From NCBI GenBank assembly GCA_905250125.1, contig CAJNOL010001105.1, forward strand, positions 1 to 64,000: 64,000 bases of DNA, written 5' to 3'. Source of the stretch: Rotaria sordida. Taxonomy: Eukaryota > Rotifera > Eurotatoria > Philodinida > Philodinidae. Positions 12,801-27,800 of this stretch are shown here, piece by piece. The notes below the pieces were generated by a model that did not search any database, was not told the DNA's origin, and saw only the letters and a program-made list of their open reading frames with translations. Position 1 is the stretch's first letter, and each line of letters opens with the position of its first letter. The position numbers and the translations under genes were made by a program.

Positions 12801-15800
12801 TTGAAATTTTTGTCAAATCAAGCGAATCTTATCTCATCAAATATCTTTTCATTTCCGATGTTTGTAAGTACTAATAACGAAACTTACTAAAACAATTTAT
12901 TGAATTCATTTACAATGAATTACATTTAATGATGACTATCGAATTTGCTTGCAATTTAAGTTTCTCTTCGTATTAGAAAATTTTGAATACGTTACTCTTG
13001 TTACTAACCTTCCCTATAACTAAAACTAGATGTAGCTCTGAATAGAAGGCTAGTCTGACACAGAGTTCTTGTGCTCAATTTCTTGGGCTTCCCATACATA
13101 GTAACTGATCACAAGAGCAGGTGTATATTACAACGTAGTCAGGATGCTATCGAACGAGTGATACAAGACAAGCTATGGTTAGTGAATTTTTCAAGATCAT
13201 TGATGTCTAGTGATACTAAGGTTTGAATGCAGTGTCTTTTGAATACGTGTCGAACAACGTAGTCACTCAGCCATGATGGTCTATTATTATCAGAGAACGT
13301 CACGGGAGACGTGTCCTGCATATGAAGGAACACGATATCTAGATTACCTCATTGATCATGATCTAATGAAGTTCTGATCTATTAGTGAAATTTGTTGTGA
13401 TTTTCCCTTTATCATCTATAGTGAACAGGAGAGTAGATGCTGTACCAGTGACTATTAGTTCGGGAAAAGATTATTTAACTCGTCTGAGTTGATATTCACT
13501 CAAAGACGCACACGTTTATCACCAAATCAAATTGATAATATATTATTTATTTGTGTTACTGAAATGTCGATTCCAAAAACAGAACTAAAGTTTTCGAACA
13601 GCTCACTTCCTATCAGAGAAACTAGTTGAAAATTTCTTTTTCTCATTTGATCTAAACTTTGAACTAAGAACTGCTCGACCCATACATGTATACTCATTCA
13701 AGAAGATGGTGGAAGACTAGTTTTTTTTGGCAGATGTTCCATGGAATACTATCAAAATTACAAAACCAAATATATTTCTAGTTGCTTTTAAAATTTTCAT
13801 AGATCAGTAAAGGTGTACACATATCTATTATTATGCTACTTCCTATTATAAGAACCCTGAGACTATTTGGATATATTTAAATAGACAATATTAATTACGG
13901 TTCATTCATTCTTGGGTGAAATATTTGAAATAAAGCAGTAGTAGAGTGAGTCTTGAAAAGTAGAAAGGATTTCACCGATTCTAAGTTTAAATGGAAAAAT
14001 TTTTGTCAAATTATAATATAACATCCAAAAGACAGAGAGTTTCTAGTAATGTAATTCAAAAAATATGTAGTGAGTTTGTTGCACAGATAGCTACATCATA
14101 CATTTACAACATAACACTTAAGTATATATCAACAACTTGATAAACGTTCGGATTTTTTTGGAAACTCTAATTAAGTATCACAGTAGTCACCAAAAGTCTC
14201 ACTATCAGATAAAAAGTATCTAAAGTTTAATCCTTTATTTTCATAGTGTGACCACAAATAGAACATATTGAACTCTGATCGCAAGAACTTAATCGGCCTT
14301 CATTTGGAGGAGCTAGAAAGTCAACATAGATTTTTTTCTTCAGACGAGAATATCTCAACATAAAACACATTCTGTTATATTCCTAAACGAACGTATATAC
14401 AAAATAAAGTCGTCAAACTTTTGTCACGCCTGATTTATGCTTTATTCAACGTTCTTATATGAAAATATAATAATTATGTAAGTATTTCTTCACGAAAAAA
14501 CAAAAATGAATAAGAAAAGATTAATTTACTCGATATCGTTTAAGTAATTTTTGTAAAGTTTCTCTATTATTAACAGGTGCGCCATGATCATCATCCAATA
14601 AACGTTTAATTGTATCAATAAATAAAAGTATTTCTTTACAAGCTTGTCTTGATGGTAAATTATTAATAATATTTTGATGAAGAATATTTTCACTTCGTAA
14701 AATATCTGTCTATAATAAACAAAAAAAACATTATTATTATTCTTATTATGTAAATTTTATTATTATTTTACTTTAAGTGATGTCCATTTACGATGAAAAC
14801 TTTCTAATGCTGCTTCAGTTGATTGTAAATCATATAAATTATAAGTTGCTAAACGTTTTATTAATGCTTCTGTGTTTGAATAAACATCTCCAATACTTTC
14901 AAGACGTTTTTCTACTTCCTAAAAATAAATAATTAATTAATTAAAAAAAAATAAAAAAATAATTTTTACCATCATTCGTTCTAATTGATTTTTCATTTCA
15001 CTTATATCTCCATCATATCTTGTTCGTGATTCAATTGAACATTGACTTAATGTGTCTTCAAGATTAGTTAAATTACGTTTTATATCATTAACAATAACAG
15101 TTGCACTTTTATGACTAAATAAAATAATCAAAAACTAATTGAATAAAAATAAAAGAATTAATTTTACCTATCAAATTTTTCTCTAATATCATTTGATATT
15201 CTAATAAAATTATCTTTTACATTAATAATATCATTTTCTAATGAAACAACATTTAATTCTTTACAAAGATTTTGTATTTCATCATTTAAATGTAATAATT
15301 CTGGTTCGATAACAACTAAACGATGTCTTAAATCCTGTAAAAAAAAAGACAAATTTTCAAAATCTATTTAAATAAAAAAATGAAACAGCTGTTAGCACAA
15401 TCCATGCGGGATTAAAATCCGAAAGCCAATGTAGCTGCTATTCCTCATCACGAAAGGTTTGTTTTATTCAATCGAGAAAGTAGTTCATATATTATAACAA
15501 TACATTATTTCTATACGGTCTTGCATCGTATATTAATCTATGGTGATCTCTATCTAGTATCTGTCACGATCAGTGACGTTCCTATGATTACGTTTGTCAC
15601 GACCTGTGGGAAGGAGAATGGCCTAAATTTCGTTAATAAGATTTTTCGCCAATGGTGAAAGCTTTATTAGTGAAATTTCGGAACTTCGTCGATCTGTATT
15701 TTTGCCGCTATACCCAGGGTTACCAGACAAAACAATCTATAAATCCAAATTTCGATACCGAAAGTTCGAAATGTTTCTGTAAGAGTTTCAGGGAAAATTT

Positions 15801-18800
15801 AGATAGTAGTTATTTAATGTTTAGACACATCTATTACCTCCTTTTATTGAAACGCTAGTATTTATTTGTGCAATAGAAATACTGGAATGAGCAATAATTA
15901 AAATATGATTTAGTAATAATTTTTGAGCAATAAAAAACTTTATTTGAGTAATTTTATATTATTAAATATACAATAATTAATTCATTAAGTAGCAGTAGTA
16001 ATTTCATATTTTAGCAATAAAATAAAGAAAAACTACATTATTTTATATGAATTAGAGAAATAAAAAAGTTATTTAAAATTGAAAAAAAAAATAGTATATT
16101 ATTCTGTGAATAAAGTTTTTTTTGCTTTCGATTGTCTGCCTTCTTTTCTTTTTATATTTTATTTTGTAAAATTAAAAAAGTATGCATTTGTATATATAAG
16201 TGAATTCATATTGCCCTTTGTTAACGGATGATTGATCTAATACATCAATACTAAACTACTACTTTATTGGAGAAATAGTAATTATATGTGTAAATGAGCT
16301 AGGAAAAAGCCAAACACCCTAGAAAGAAAACATAATGAAGAAGGAAATATCCTTGAACAATATCAAGAGAAAAGAAATATCCGAGTAAGGGAAAGGAAAG
16401 AAGAAAGAAAGAAAACAAAAGATATATGTATATATCGGAGTTGATTTTGAAATATTATAAAGTCAACTCCGACATATATGTGTCGTACTTGTCATCTGTA
16501 TGACATTGTAGTAGAGAAGACAGGAAAAAAAGATATATAAGCGACTCACACTATAATACCCTTTTTATATAAAATTTATCTTTAATTTAAATAAATTATT
16601 ACTCATTCAGTATAATTATTGCTCATTCCATATAGTCATTACTAAATTTCCATTACTGCTCATTTTATTTTTTTTTATTGCTAAATTTCATTATTGCTCA
16701 ATTAAATATAAGTCTTATTGAAATATGTTTTTTTTCCTATCAGTATTTTATGCGAAAACTGTTAGTAACATCGTGTTTCCTTTTTTGATTAATCTCACCT
16801 ATACTCAAATTCAAATCCACAAACTCATCATTCACGGCTGAATCTAATTCAGTTTAATACGTTGGAATTATGAATATGAAAAAATTCCTTATTTAACTTA
16901 AAACTCAGTTTCTAAGGGCGAAATTTTGTTTATTCAAATGTCTTGTCTATACTTCAACACTCATTTTAGATTATGTTTTTTACAAAAAAAAAAAAATTAT
17001 TTTTTGAACCTTATAAAGAACAAAAGCTGCTTGAATTTGTTCAAAATGTAATAATCGTTTTGTTAATGGTAATTGTTTTTGTATTTCATCTATTTGATGT
17101 CTAATATCATCAAGTCTTGTTTCATATTCTCTCCATATACGTAATAAATATTCATAATAAATTGTTTGTTCAATAATTTTATCTTGTAATTCATTTGAAC
17201 GTTTTTCTAAATCATTATGTTGTTTTAAATAACGTGTACGTGTATCATGATCTAATTTATCATATAAAATATTTAATTGACGATGTTTTTCAGCGATTTG
17301 TTCATTATAAATTTTATATTCAGATAATTGACGTGCATATTGATCACTTGTAGATGCAACTTGAATAGAACGACTAAGACGTTCCATTGTTAAATTAAAT
17401 ATATCTTCATATAATTTACATTCATTAAGATAAATATCACGAGAACGTTCAGCTTGAAGTAAATATTGACGACGTTGTTCAAACTAAAAATTACAAAAAA
17501 AAAAAAATTTTTTAAATATTCAATAAAAGAAAAAAAAATGAAATACTTGTTCTCTTAAAAAGGTAATCATTGATTGAAGAAGATGAATTTCAGATGGTAA
17601 TGGCATAGAACTACCATCTTCAATACACATAGTTTGTCCATGTTGTTTTAATTGTGATAATTCATCTTGATATTGATCTAATTCTTGATTTTGCATCTAT
17701 AAAATAATTTTAAAAAAAAAACTGAAAATTAATATGATATAAATTTTTACTCGTATAAAATGAAGTTGTTCTTCAATTGAATCTTGTGTATTAATTTTTC
17801 GTTGTTTAAATGTATTTAATTTATCTTGTAATAAATTTATTTCATCCATAAATAAATGCCATTCACGTTCACGTTGACGTTTACGTCGTTCTCGTTCTTC
17901 ATTTTGACTTTCAAATTTAATCATTTGTTCATCAAGTGCTTTTAATGCATCTTCAATTGACTGAAATAATAAAAACATTTGATTGTTTTTTTTTATTTTA
18001 ATTATTTAGAAAAAATTCATGTGCTCACTCTGCCAGGTATTTGATAATCATGCTGTACAAGTGAAGAAAGTTTATTTAGTGATTCTTGATAAGTACGATG
18101 TTTACGTTGTTGTTCATCTACATCCTATTAAAACACGTGATATATATATATATATACATGCATTTAGTTTAATAATAAGCAATCAAGAAAAATTTAAAAA
18201 AAAGAAAGAACTACAAAACAAGTCTAATAAATGTACATTTGAATAATTCGGAAGACTTGTTTTTTAGTTTATGAGAGAGTGGCAGCTGAAAGTTTTCAAT
18301 GTATTTTTTAAAAATTTTCTTCGTTCCGTGAACTTTTGAAATGAGAAATGAAGAGAATAATGTTAAGAAAGTAAAACATGAACATCTCTGAAAATAGAAT
18401 CGGGACATCGAAAATTTAGATGGCCTGATAATAGTGGTGTTTTAATCAGTCGGCTGACACATCTATTTAGGGCTAAGACTATGATTTGATAAATACATTA
18501 TTTTTAAAGTAATGACATGAGAACAAGATTTTGAAAGTTTCAAACAAATGCATTTTGATTTCTATGTCCTAATCCATAGAAGTGATTATTATATAAAATA
18601 GCCTTTCCAGCTCTTTTTATTAATGAAAGTGTTTACAATTTGGATATAACTTTTATATTTTCATATAAGTTTAATTTGTATCTAATTAATTAAATGTAGA
18701 TAGATTATCATGCGTGTCCATTTTTTTTTTATAGAAAAATAAAATCTAATTTTGAAGACTTTCAATAGGTATAATAAGTTTTAAAGAGCTTATGAACTTC

Positions 18801-21800
18801 TATACATGCACTATTAATAAATTTTTATTCATTATTTTACTTTGATTGTTTTCTTAATAAATGTTGTTCGAGTTTCAAGTTCTATAACTGTTTCAGCAAA
18901 ACGTTCTTTTAAATGTTCAATTTCTTGACGTAATCTTTGTAAAGTATCATTTGGTAAATTTGAACTAAAAAAATAAATATAATTAAATTTTCTAATCCTG
19001 ATCAGTAATTATAAATTTCCAGTCAGAAAACTCGAAACAATGGTAGGAATTCAGTGATCATCGTGTATGGCATTTTTTTTCTTGGGCTTGAGTTCCGGAC
19101 AGAGTTGATCATCGGATTCCTATTCGTAAGTTTCTACTATTTTTCGGCTGGAAATGGCGCGTGTTTCTGAACCTAAGAAATCACAATATTATCCTTCTAA
19201 CCTATTGATATTTCTTAGCAATAAATCAATATCATGTGATTTTTCATCAATAAGTTGACGTTTTTCAATTAAACGTGCATGTTCTCGTTGAAGAGAATCT
19301 AAATCACGTTTATCACTTAATGGTTCATATTTATGTGTTTGTTTAAGCCATTCAAATAAAAATTCAATACGAGTACGATAATCTTTTTGTTGTTGATTTT
19401 GATTTTCATATTCCTTTTTAATCAAAAAACAAATTATTTTAATATAATTTCATTTTAAGAATTTAATTACTTCTTGTTTTCGAGTTACATTTGTTTTTAT
19501 TCGTTCAATATTACCAATTAATTGTTGTATTGGTATTGATATAAGTTGAACAATTTGTGGATAATCATGTATTAATGTATTTATAATTTGTTTTCGTTTA
19601 TCTAATTCAATTTGTATATCATGATAACGTTGTAATTTTTCATCAGTTGTTAATGTTTGTTCAGTGATTGTATCATATGTTCGTTGAATATTTTCAAGCC
19701 ATTGTTCATAGAATAAATATTGTTTATTAAATTCATTTAATTGAAAATGCATTTTTTGACTTAAATCTAAACGTTGTTCAAGATTTTCACGATGACTTGT
19801 CATTTCATTTAAAAGTCGATCAACTTCATTAAGCTAAAATATATTAAATAAATATTTAAATATTGATAATATAAATAAAAACTTTTAAAAAAAAAACGAA
19901 GGTTCGTGCCATTAAATCTTTCTTCGTGAGTTATGCTCGTTTTACTGAAGAATATGTAGTCTATTGCAAAATTTTATGAAAGAAAAAACACCAACAAGTA
20001 ATTGTCGACTGAAATTTTCTCACTGTAATAGATTTCATGATGCTTTTAGTATTTTGAAAGTAGTAATGTTTGTTGGTTCATTAAATTATACAACAGGTAA
20101 AATGAGCATAACTCGAAGAGAAAGACCTAATGGCATGTGCCCTTTTCAGATTTTTATTCTTACTATGAGTCCTATTTATGAGCTCAATAGGATAATGCCA
20201 AAAGAAGGTGGAGATATGTTTTTCATAGGTTCTACTCGATTTAACACTTAAGTAATAAAATTATTTACAAATCAAACATAATAAATCAAAATGAACGTAT
20301 TCTTCCGAACATGATGTTTTTCTTTGTAAAGGATTACCAACTCAGCACTAGAAATCTGTAGAATGACGAGAAAAAAAAACGTTGTCTCAACCAGAACTAA
20401 AGATTATAAGTAAATATTCTATAATTTTAAATGAATTATCTTATAAATCATATCAACTAAAAAAAAATCATAAAACGAATAGAAAAGATTCTTTTTTCAG
20501 ACGTGATACGAATAAATTCTGAAACAGTTTTCTCTAGACTGGGATCGAAAAATCTTGACATCGCACATCTCTATCTAGGTTACTACCGGAAATCGAAAAC
20601 AGCTTGACTTCAGCTAAGTATTAACGTGTACTTATTGGAATTATATAGCAAAATCATGCTTTTCTTTCGAAATTGCTAAAGATTTATGTGTCATGGAAAC
20701 AATCTATTGATTTTTTTTTCTTTATATAAAATATACCTTTTGTGCAGCTTCTGGTGTTCGATTTGTTTGAACTAATCGATTAAGTCTATTTCTTAATCGT
20801 TGTAAATTTTCTAAAGAAGTTTGATATTCAAATAAAAAATTTTTTGCTTTTGGAATAAGTTGATCAAATATTTCAACATTTCTTGTATTAATTAATTCAT
20901 TAATTAAATTTCGTGTTTGTTTTAACCATTGTTCACAAGTTATATTTATATTATTATATAATTCTGTAAGATTTTTCATTTCTTCCATATTTTCTTCTTC
21001 ACCTATTAAATCTTGTTCAAGTTGAGTCCATCGACGTATTATTTCATTAAGACGACGTCTTACACGTTCACGTTCATTTGTATCAATTAATTGTGATGAT
21101 AATGTTGATGAAAGTAATTGTAAACGATCGATTAATGAACGATGTGTTTGCATTTCATTTGTTAAATTCTTTTAAAAAAAAAAAAAACATTTTAATTTAT
21201 TTTATAAGATTTCTTATTTTTATACTTTTAATAAATCTAAATTTTGTCGAAGATCAATACTATGTGATTGTTGTGTTTTAGTTTCAATGATTTGAATTAT
21301 TTTTAATAGATTTTCCATAAGATTTTCATATTCATCACGTATAATATTAAAAGCATTTAATTCAGTTTCTTTTTCATTAAAACGTGCTCTTACTTCAGCC
21401 ATATCTTCAATAATACGTGTAATCATTTTATCTAAATCATCAGATATATTTCCATATACATGTTTATAATCATTTAATGATTGTTCAAATAATTTATAAT
21501 TTATTGTTAAATCATCATCAATTTTCTATAAAAAAAAGAAGAATTGATTTTGAATTTCAAGATAAACAAAAAAAAAAAAAACAAACTTTAAGTTTTTGAT
21601 CAGCTTCATCATTTATTGTTGGACGTAATTCAATAAGTTGAACTTTTGTACGTTGAATTATTGATAACATTGTACGAGCATTTTGTCGTAATTTTTCTTG
21701 TTCTTGAACTTGTTGATCAAGATTTTCAATTGTTTTTGTTGTTTCATTTTTTAAACTAAGATTGAAAAAAAAAAACAAAAAACAAAAAAAAAGATATATG

Positions 21801-24800
21801 TTTACTTAAATTACTTTAGAAGATCTTGTAAAACATCTTCTTGTTTCTTTTCTAATAAACGAATTATTTGTTGATCACATTTTCTTTCAGCTAATGTTAA
21901 TATTAAATCATTCACTTCAGATAAATGTGACGCTTCCAAATCAACATCTTTGATAAAACTCTTCAAGAAAAACAAAAGAATTAAAACATTATATTAAAAT
22001 ATGTTCTATACATTGGAAATTAAAGCTCGTCGGATTAGTACCTCACCCGATGAGCTCTATTAAAAACAATATTTTGTTACAATAGGACATTCATTTTATA
22101 CAAGAAAAGAAATCGATTGAATATTTTCTCACGACAGAATCATACGAAAATGTTTTAAATAGAATAAAACTCTTCTAGATAATTTTTATGAAAAAAAAAA
22201 AGAAACTTTCGAATTGTTTATTAATAAAATTAAATAATATAATTATATATACTTTCATATCTATTGATTGTCTAGTTAAATCGATACTACCATAACCACT
22301 ATCAATACTTTGATGTAATTCTTGTCGTTTACGATTTGTAAAAGTTTTAACTTTATTTAATATTTTTTCAATACGATCTCGAAGAGTTTCATTTTCCTAA
22401 ATAGAAAATTTTTGTTTTTTATTTTCAAAATTAAAAAAAAAAAAAAAGATTTTCAAATCTACTTCACAAGATCTTTTTGCTTGATCAAGACTATTTCGAA
22501 CAATTTCCACTGAACTAGACATATCTTTTAATTGTCGATCAATATCTGATGAACTTGATACATCTAATGATTTTTTTAAATCACGTCCAAGATATTGTAA
22601 AGCTGAAAATGTTGAATCAATTTCTGATATAAGTGTTTCCGCACTCTATAATATAGAGAAAAAAAACCAAAAACAATGATTAAAATATTCTTTTTCTTTT
22701 TTTTTTGTTTTTACATCTGGTGCTTTTTCAATCATATGTAAAAGTCGATCTATATCAGATTGTAAACGATTAAGACTTGAATTAAATCTATTCGATTTTT
22801 GATGAATTTCATCTAATTCTTTACGACGTTGATGAATACGAGTTTCTAAAAAGATTTTGTTTTTTTTACAAATCAAATAATTCTCTGTGTATCTCTATTT
22901 TTTACCAAGATCTTCAATAGTTTGATGAAAATTTCTTAATTGACTATCACATAATTCTTTTGCATTATTTCGTAAATGTGGTCGAAATATATCAACTAAT
23001 TTATGTGCTTCAGCTAAACGATTTGTTTGTTCATGACATATTTGTTCAAGAGACTAAAGTACAAAGATAAATGTAATAAAAATTCATGCAGTAGAATAAT
23101 AATAATAATATACGTGTAATTCACGTTCATGTTCATCAAGTCGATTACGATCATATCCATCAAAAAATGGTGCTAATTTAAAATCAGCATCACTAAAAAA
23201 CAAACAAGAAAGTAATAAAAAAAACAATTTATTAATTGAATTAAGAATTTTAGAATATTCATACCAAATAGCTGTTTTAATATCTGTAGTTAATTTAAGA
23301 TATTGAGTCATACGTTGATGAATATCATCAAGAAGAGTACGTCGTTTATTTAAATGGCTCTATTAAGAAAAAAAAATATAAAGGATCCTATTGGATAAGA
23401 TGATCATCATTTATTTGAAAAGTCACCGATATCGTTTTGCAGAGCAACTCGTGTCGTATCGAATAGTATATGGAAAATGACTTTTTCATCAAGTTTTTAT
23501 GTTCTGAGAAGCCATATACTTCTATCTTGTGTAACTTTTAGCTTTGATGATGTTTGCAATTCTTAGATATCATTGTTAAAAGCAAAGGTGACTAACTATG
23601 CAACTTTCTCAGAAATGTGCCACCCTCATCATGAGCTATTATTTGATATATATTTTGAAAATGGAGAAAATTTTCGTTGTCAGACCCTTGAAGGGAAATA
23701 TGGGAATGGGCAATTACAAAGATTAGTTTTTATTTTATTTTGTTCCTTACGAATTTAGATTCTGAGTAGTTGGATGTGATTAGATTATGGAGCTCTATGA
23801 TATTCAATATATGTTCGGTCTCTTATGAGAATAAAAAAAATTTTGCACAACACTATACTTCCTTCAAGAGTTCGAAAGCAAAATTTTTTTTTCTATTTTT
23901 AAAAGATTCATATATGTCAAATGATTAGGCATGATAAGCTGATTATTAATAGATAGAAACTTTTTCACTCAAAAATATTCATCGAAAAACTCATTACTTT
24001 TCTATCCTTATAGGAATCGAAAAATTGACTACTCTTAGGCATTGATTGGCCGATTTAACCATGACACGCATCAATTCGAAGGACAAACAGTTTGCATACT
24101 TATACAGGTTGATGCCATACAGTTTCAGAGAACGTTGCACAGTTAGTCGATATCAAAGAATTTAAAATATCATGAAAACAGAAAATTACAGAAGCTAGGA
24201 GGAATGTTAAGATTTTGCATATGAAGAAAGTCTTCATCAGTATTGTTAGATATACATGATTGAAGACAAGACAAATCTCTATTGAAGTAACTTAGAACAA
24301 AATTTGATATAGATTAGTTTGGAGACATATTGAGTCCTAATATTTGGTCACATCATCCACAGGTGTTATAATACCCTTTACTGATATATGACTTCTTAAA
24401 ACATAAAAGTTTGTTGAAAATACAATATTCTATATATTATTCGATGTGGCACACGTTGTTCTACAAAATGGTATACATGACTTTTCAAATGAATGGTAGC
24501 CATCTTATCCGGCAGGGTCTTTTCCAGTGACGGATATAGAATTTCGAGAAAGAGGACGATCAAGGTCACGAAGTGTGTTTTGACGTTCATTACAGATCAT
24601 ATCGGCTTATTTTTAGGCGCTTTCTACTGAGAAAAATCCAAAGATATTTCGGTAGGGATGGATGATCATCTTCAGTGTCTTTCTTCTTCTAAATCCACCA
24701 CTGGTTCTTTATTAAAATTTTATAATCATTTACTTTAACTTGATGTTTAAGTTCTTCGAGAGTATTTAATCTTTCATGAATTTCTTTATCATTTGAACTA

Positions 24801-27800
24801 ATTAAATTTGGTTCATCACGAAGTGCTTGATCAAGTCTTAATAAACGTTGATCAATTGATACATCAAGTTGCTAAATAATTTTATATTTATTTTACAATT
24901 TTATATCAAAATAAAAAAAATAAAAAGACTTACTGTCATTGAATCTTGAATATCATTAACATTATTTAATGATAAATTAAGATCAATTGGTTGTGTTAAT
25001 TCTTGTATAAGTCTTTTAAACCAATCATTAATAGCAATTAATTCTTCATTAAGTTTATTTTGTGTTTTAACCATATGTTCATGTTCACCACGTGCTTGTT
25101 GACATGTTTTCATAAGTGTTTGAAGATATTCTTGACGTTGTTCAATTTTTTTTTGTAATTGTTCGTATTGTGAACGTGGAAGTTCATGTTTAAGACGTTC
25201 AGCAAGTTGAATTAATTTATTTAATCCTTGTTCACTTTGTTGTAAACGTTCGAAAATAGTCTAAAAAAAAATAATCATTGAATTCGAAGAAATACTTTGA
25301 AAAAAGTTCAATGTTTTTTTTTTTTATAATCAGATCAATCACAGATATATGTCTCATTTATAGATTTGCAATATGCATAGAGATTTACATAATAGATGAT
25401 ATAGTTAGTAAGATTACTTTTCATATTTAATAAAAATTATAAAACCTAACTGAATCCATCAGGATACTATAAGTTTAAAAATACAGAACATATTCTCAAA
25501 ATGAAGAGAAATTTGACAAGGAACATGGCATCTAAAATGAAATAATTGATCTTGTTGCATAGAAATTACTTCCGAGAGAATGTTCTTAACTTGAAAATTA
25601 CTTTTAAGTCCTAACTCTTTACATAAGTTAGACATCAATGAAATATTAAAAATCTCAAACTGATACGGGTATCTAGACTTTCTATACAAAGTTATAACCA
25701 TTGCAGTGAATTTTTAGCTTATAGCATAGTATATACAAAAGAATTAAATGACGATATTTTGATCTGAAATTTTGTTCATACTTATAACTAGCATTTACTT
25801 AAAACTCTAGTAAGTCATCGCGAAACTGCCAAGACTCAAAGGTAAATGATCAGAGGCCAAAATTTATCTTGTTACTTCGTCCAAAGTTTATGAAGTACGT
25901 AATGATGATAGTGAAAGAATAACGAATGCCGCTTTTGTGATTTCTTTACTACGGTTTATGTCAAACACTCATTTCATTTTGTTTTTTAATTTTTCAAATA
26001 ATCTCATTTATGAAATATTTTACATGGATAAAAAATTAATTAAGATGACACAATCTGTCAAAATAAAAATCTAACCTGATAAGCCATTCCTTTATCTTGT
26101 TGATGTTGAGCTGATTTTAAATGTTCAGATGAAATTTGTAAATATGATTCAAGTTCTTTTTCTAAATGATGAAAATCATTTTCAGTTTGTAAAGCTCTTT
26201 CAATTTTTTCAATTTCATTATGAATTTGTCCTTCAAGATTTTTTAAATTAGCATTTAATTCACCACCTATACGAAAATCAATTCGATGTCCTTTACTAGT
26301 TAATAAACGTTGTAAACGTGTTAATTCTTTTAAATTATTATTTATTTCATCAAGACGTTTTAATAATTGTTTAAATTGTTCTAAACGTTTTTCAATTGAT
26401 AATAAATTATCATGACGATTATCATCAATAGATGATGATTGTTGTTTTAATTTTGTAAAATCATTTTGTAATTGTTGATAAAGATTTTGAACATATTCAT
26501 TTTGTTTATCAAATTCATATCGTTCATCTTCAAAGAAAATTAAAGGAAGAAATATTAAGAAAAAAAAAAAACAATAATAAAAAAAACTTACGATTTGCTT
26601 CATCAAGTAATGTAAGACGTTGTGTAAGATTATCCAATAAACGATTATATTTTTCTTGAAATAAAGTATATTTTTCATCTAATGTTATTCGATCAGTATC
26701 ATTCAATGTTGATGAAACAATCATATAAATACGTGTTAAATCATCAAATTCATTCGTACGATCTTTTGTTGATTCAAGTAATGCCTAAAAAAAAACAAAA
26801 GAAATTGAAAATCAAACTTTTTAGGAAAAAATTGATAGGAATCAATTAGAAGCTTAAGATTAAAGATTTCAGTATATATGTATAATATCGTTTTGTTTAA
26901 GTATTAAAATATGTGACGTCTTTAATTTCAACAATTCAATAGTGAAAATTTCTCAAAATAGATTTAAAATTTTCCTATCTATCCGATGATTTAATGATTT
27001 CTGTTATGTAGTACTCATTGATGAAATTTATAACAAATAAGATGTATCAGAGAAGAAAAAAGGAAGATTAGTTTTTGTTTCGGCTACTCTTGTTGATATT
27101 GGATATTATTAGAGATTATTTCAATTAACTTTTATAACAATGATATATCACGGGTAGCTTTGGATCGACAGTCGTTCCGACAGAAATTTTTCTGGCTCAT
27201 TCTCAAGGACATTTCATATTCGATTATTGATTAAAAACTTGAAGAGTTTGATATATACTGCAGCGTAGTGATGTAACCAGACGAAAACTCATGAAGAAAA
27301 CTCTCCACATGTCAAATCGGTGTTCAACCGAGACGATGTTCTTTTAATGTGTGCTAGAGAGTAATAGAAAAGTCTAGAATGTTTTGATTTTTCTCATCTT
27401 CATTCTAAAGCGTATCGAAATTGTAATGAATTTTTCAATAAAAAGCTGTGGTCACGTGAAAAATCGACTTTCGACTACACGCTTTGCATGAACAAAGTTC
27501 TTAATAATATTAGTTGATTATGCAAGTTTTAGCTTTTCTAGTATGATGTAAATAGTTATATGAACAAAATTTCCTTTTACACATAAGAGAATTTCGAATA
27601 TTCCACGATAGGAAATACTAGAAAAGTTACAATTTACACAATTAACTAGTTTCGTTAAGAACTTTATTCATGCAAAGTTTCAAGTGGATTTTTCACATGA
27701 CCACTGCTTATTGTTGAAAAAAATCAGTAAAATTTCGATATCTTAAGAACAAAGACCCGGAAAACCAAACCATTTTAAATTTTCTTATTACTCATCAAAA

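Noticed and set aside
19964-20251. 95-residue plus-strand frame in an intron
   Set aside because: It overlaps a short foldback arm and loop, has no domain signature and no splice or promoter context.
22027-22057. Small hairpin gctcgtcgg / ccgatgagc in a 292-nt intron
   Set aside because: A 9-bp stem with a 13-nt loop is easily due to chance; no second copy noticed.
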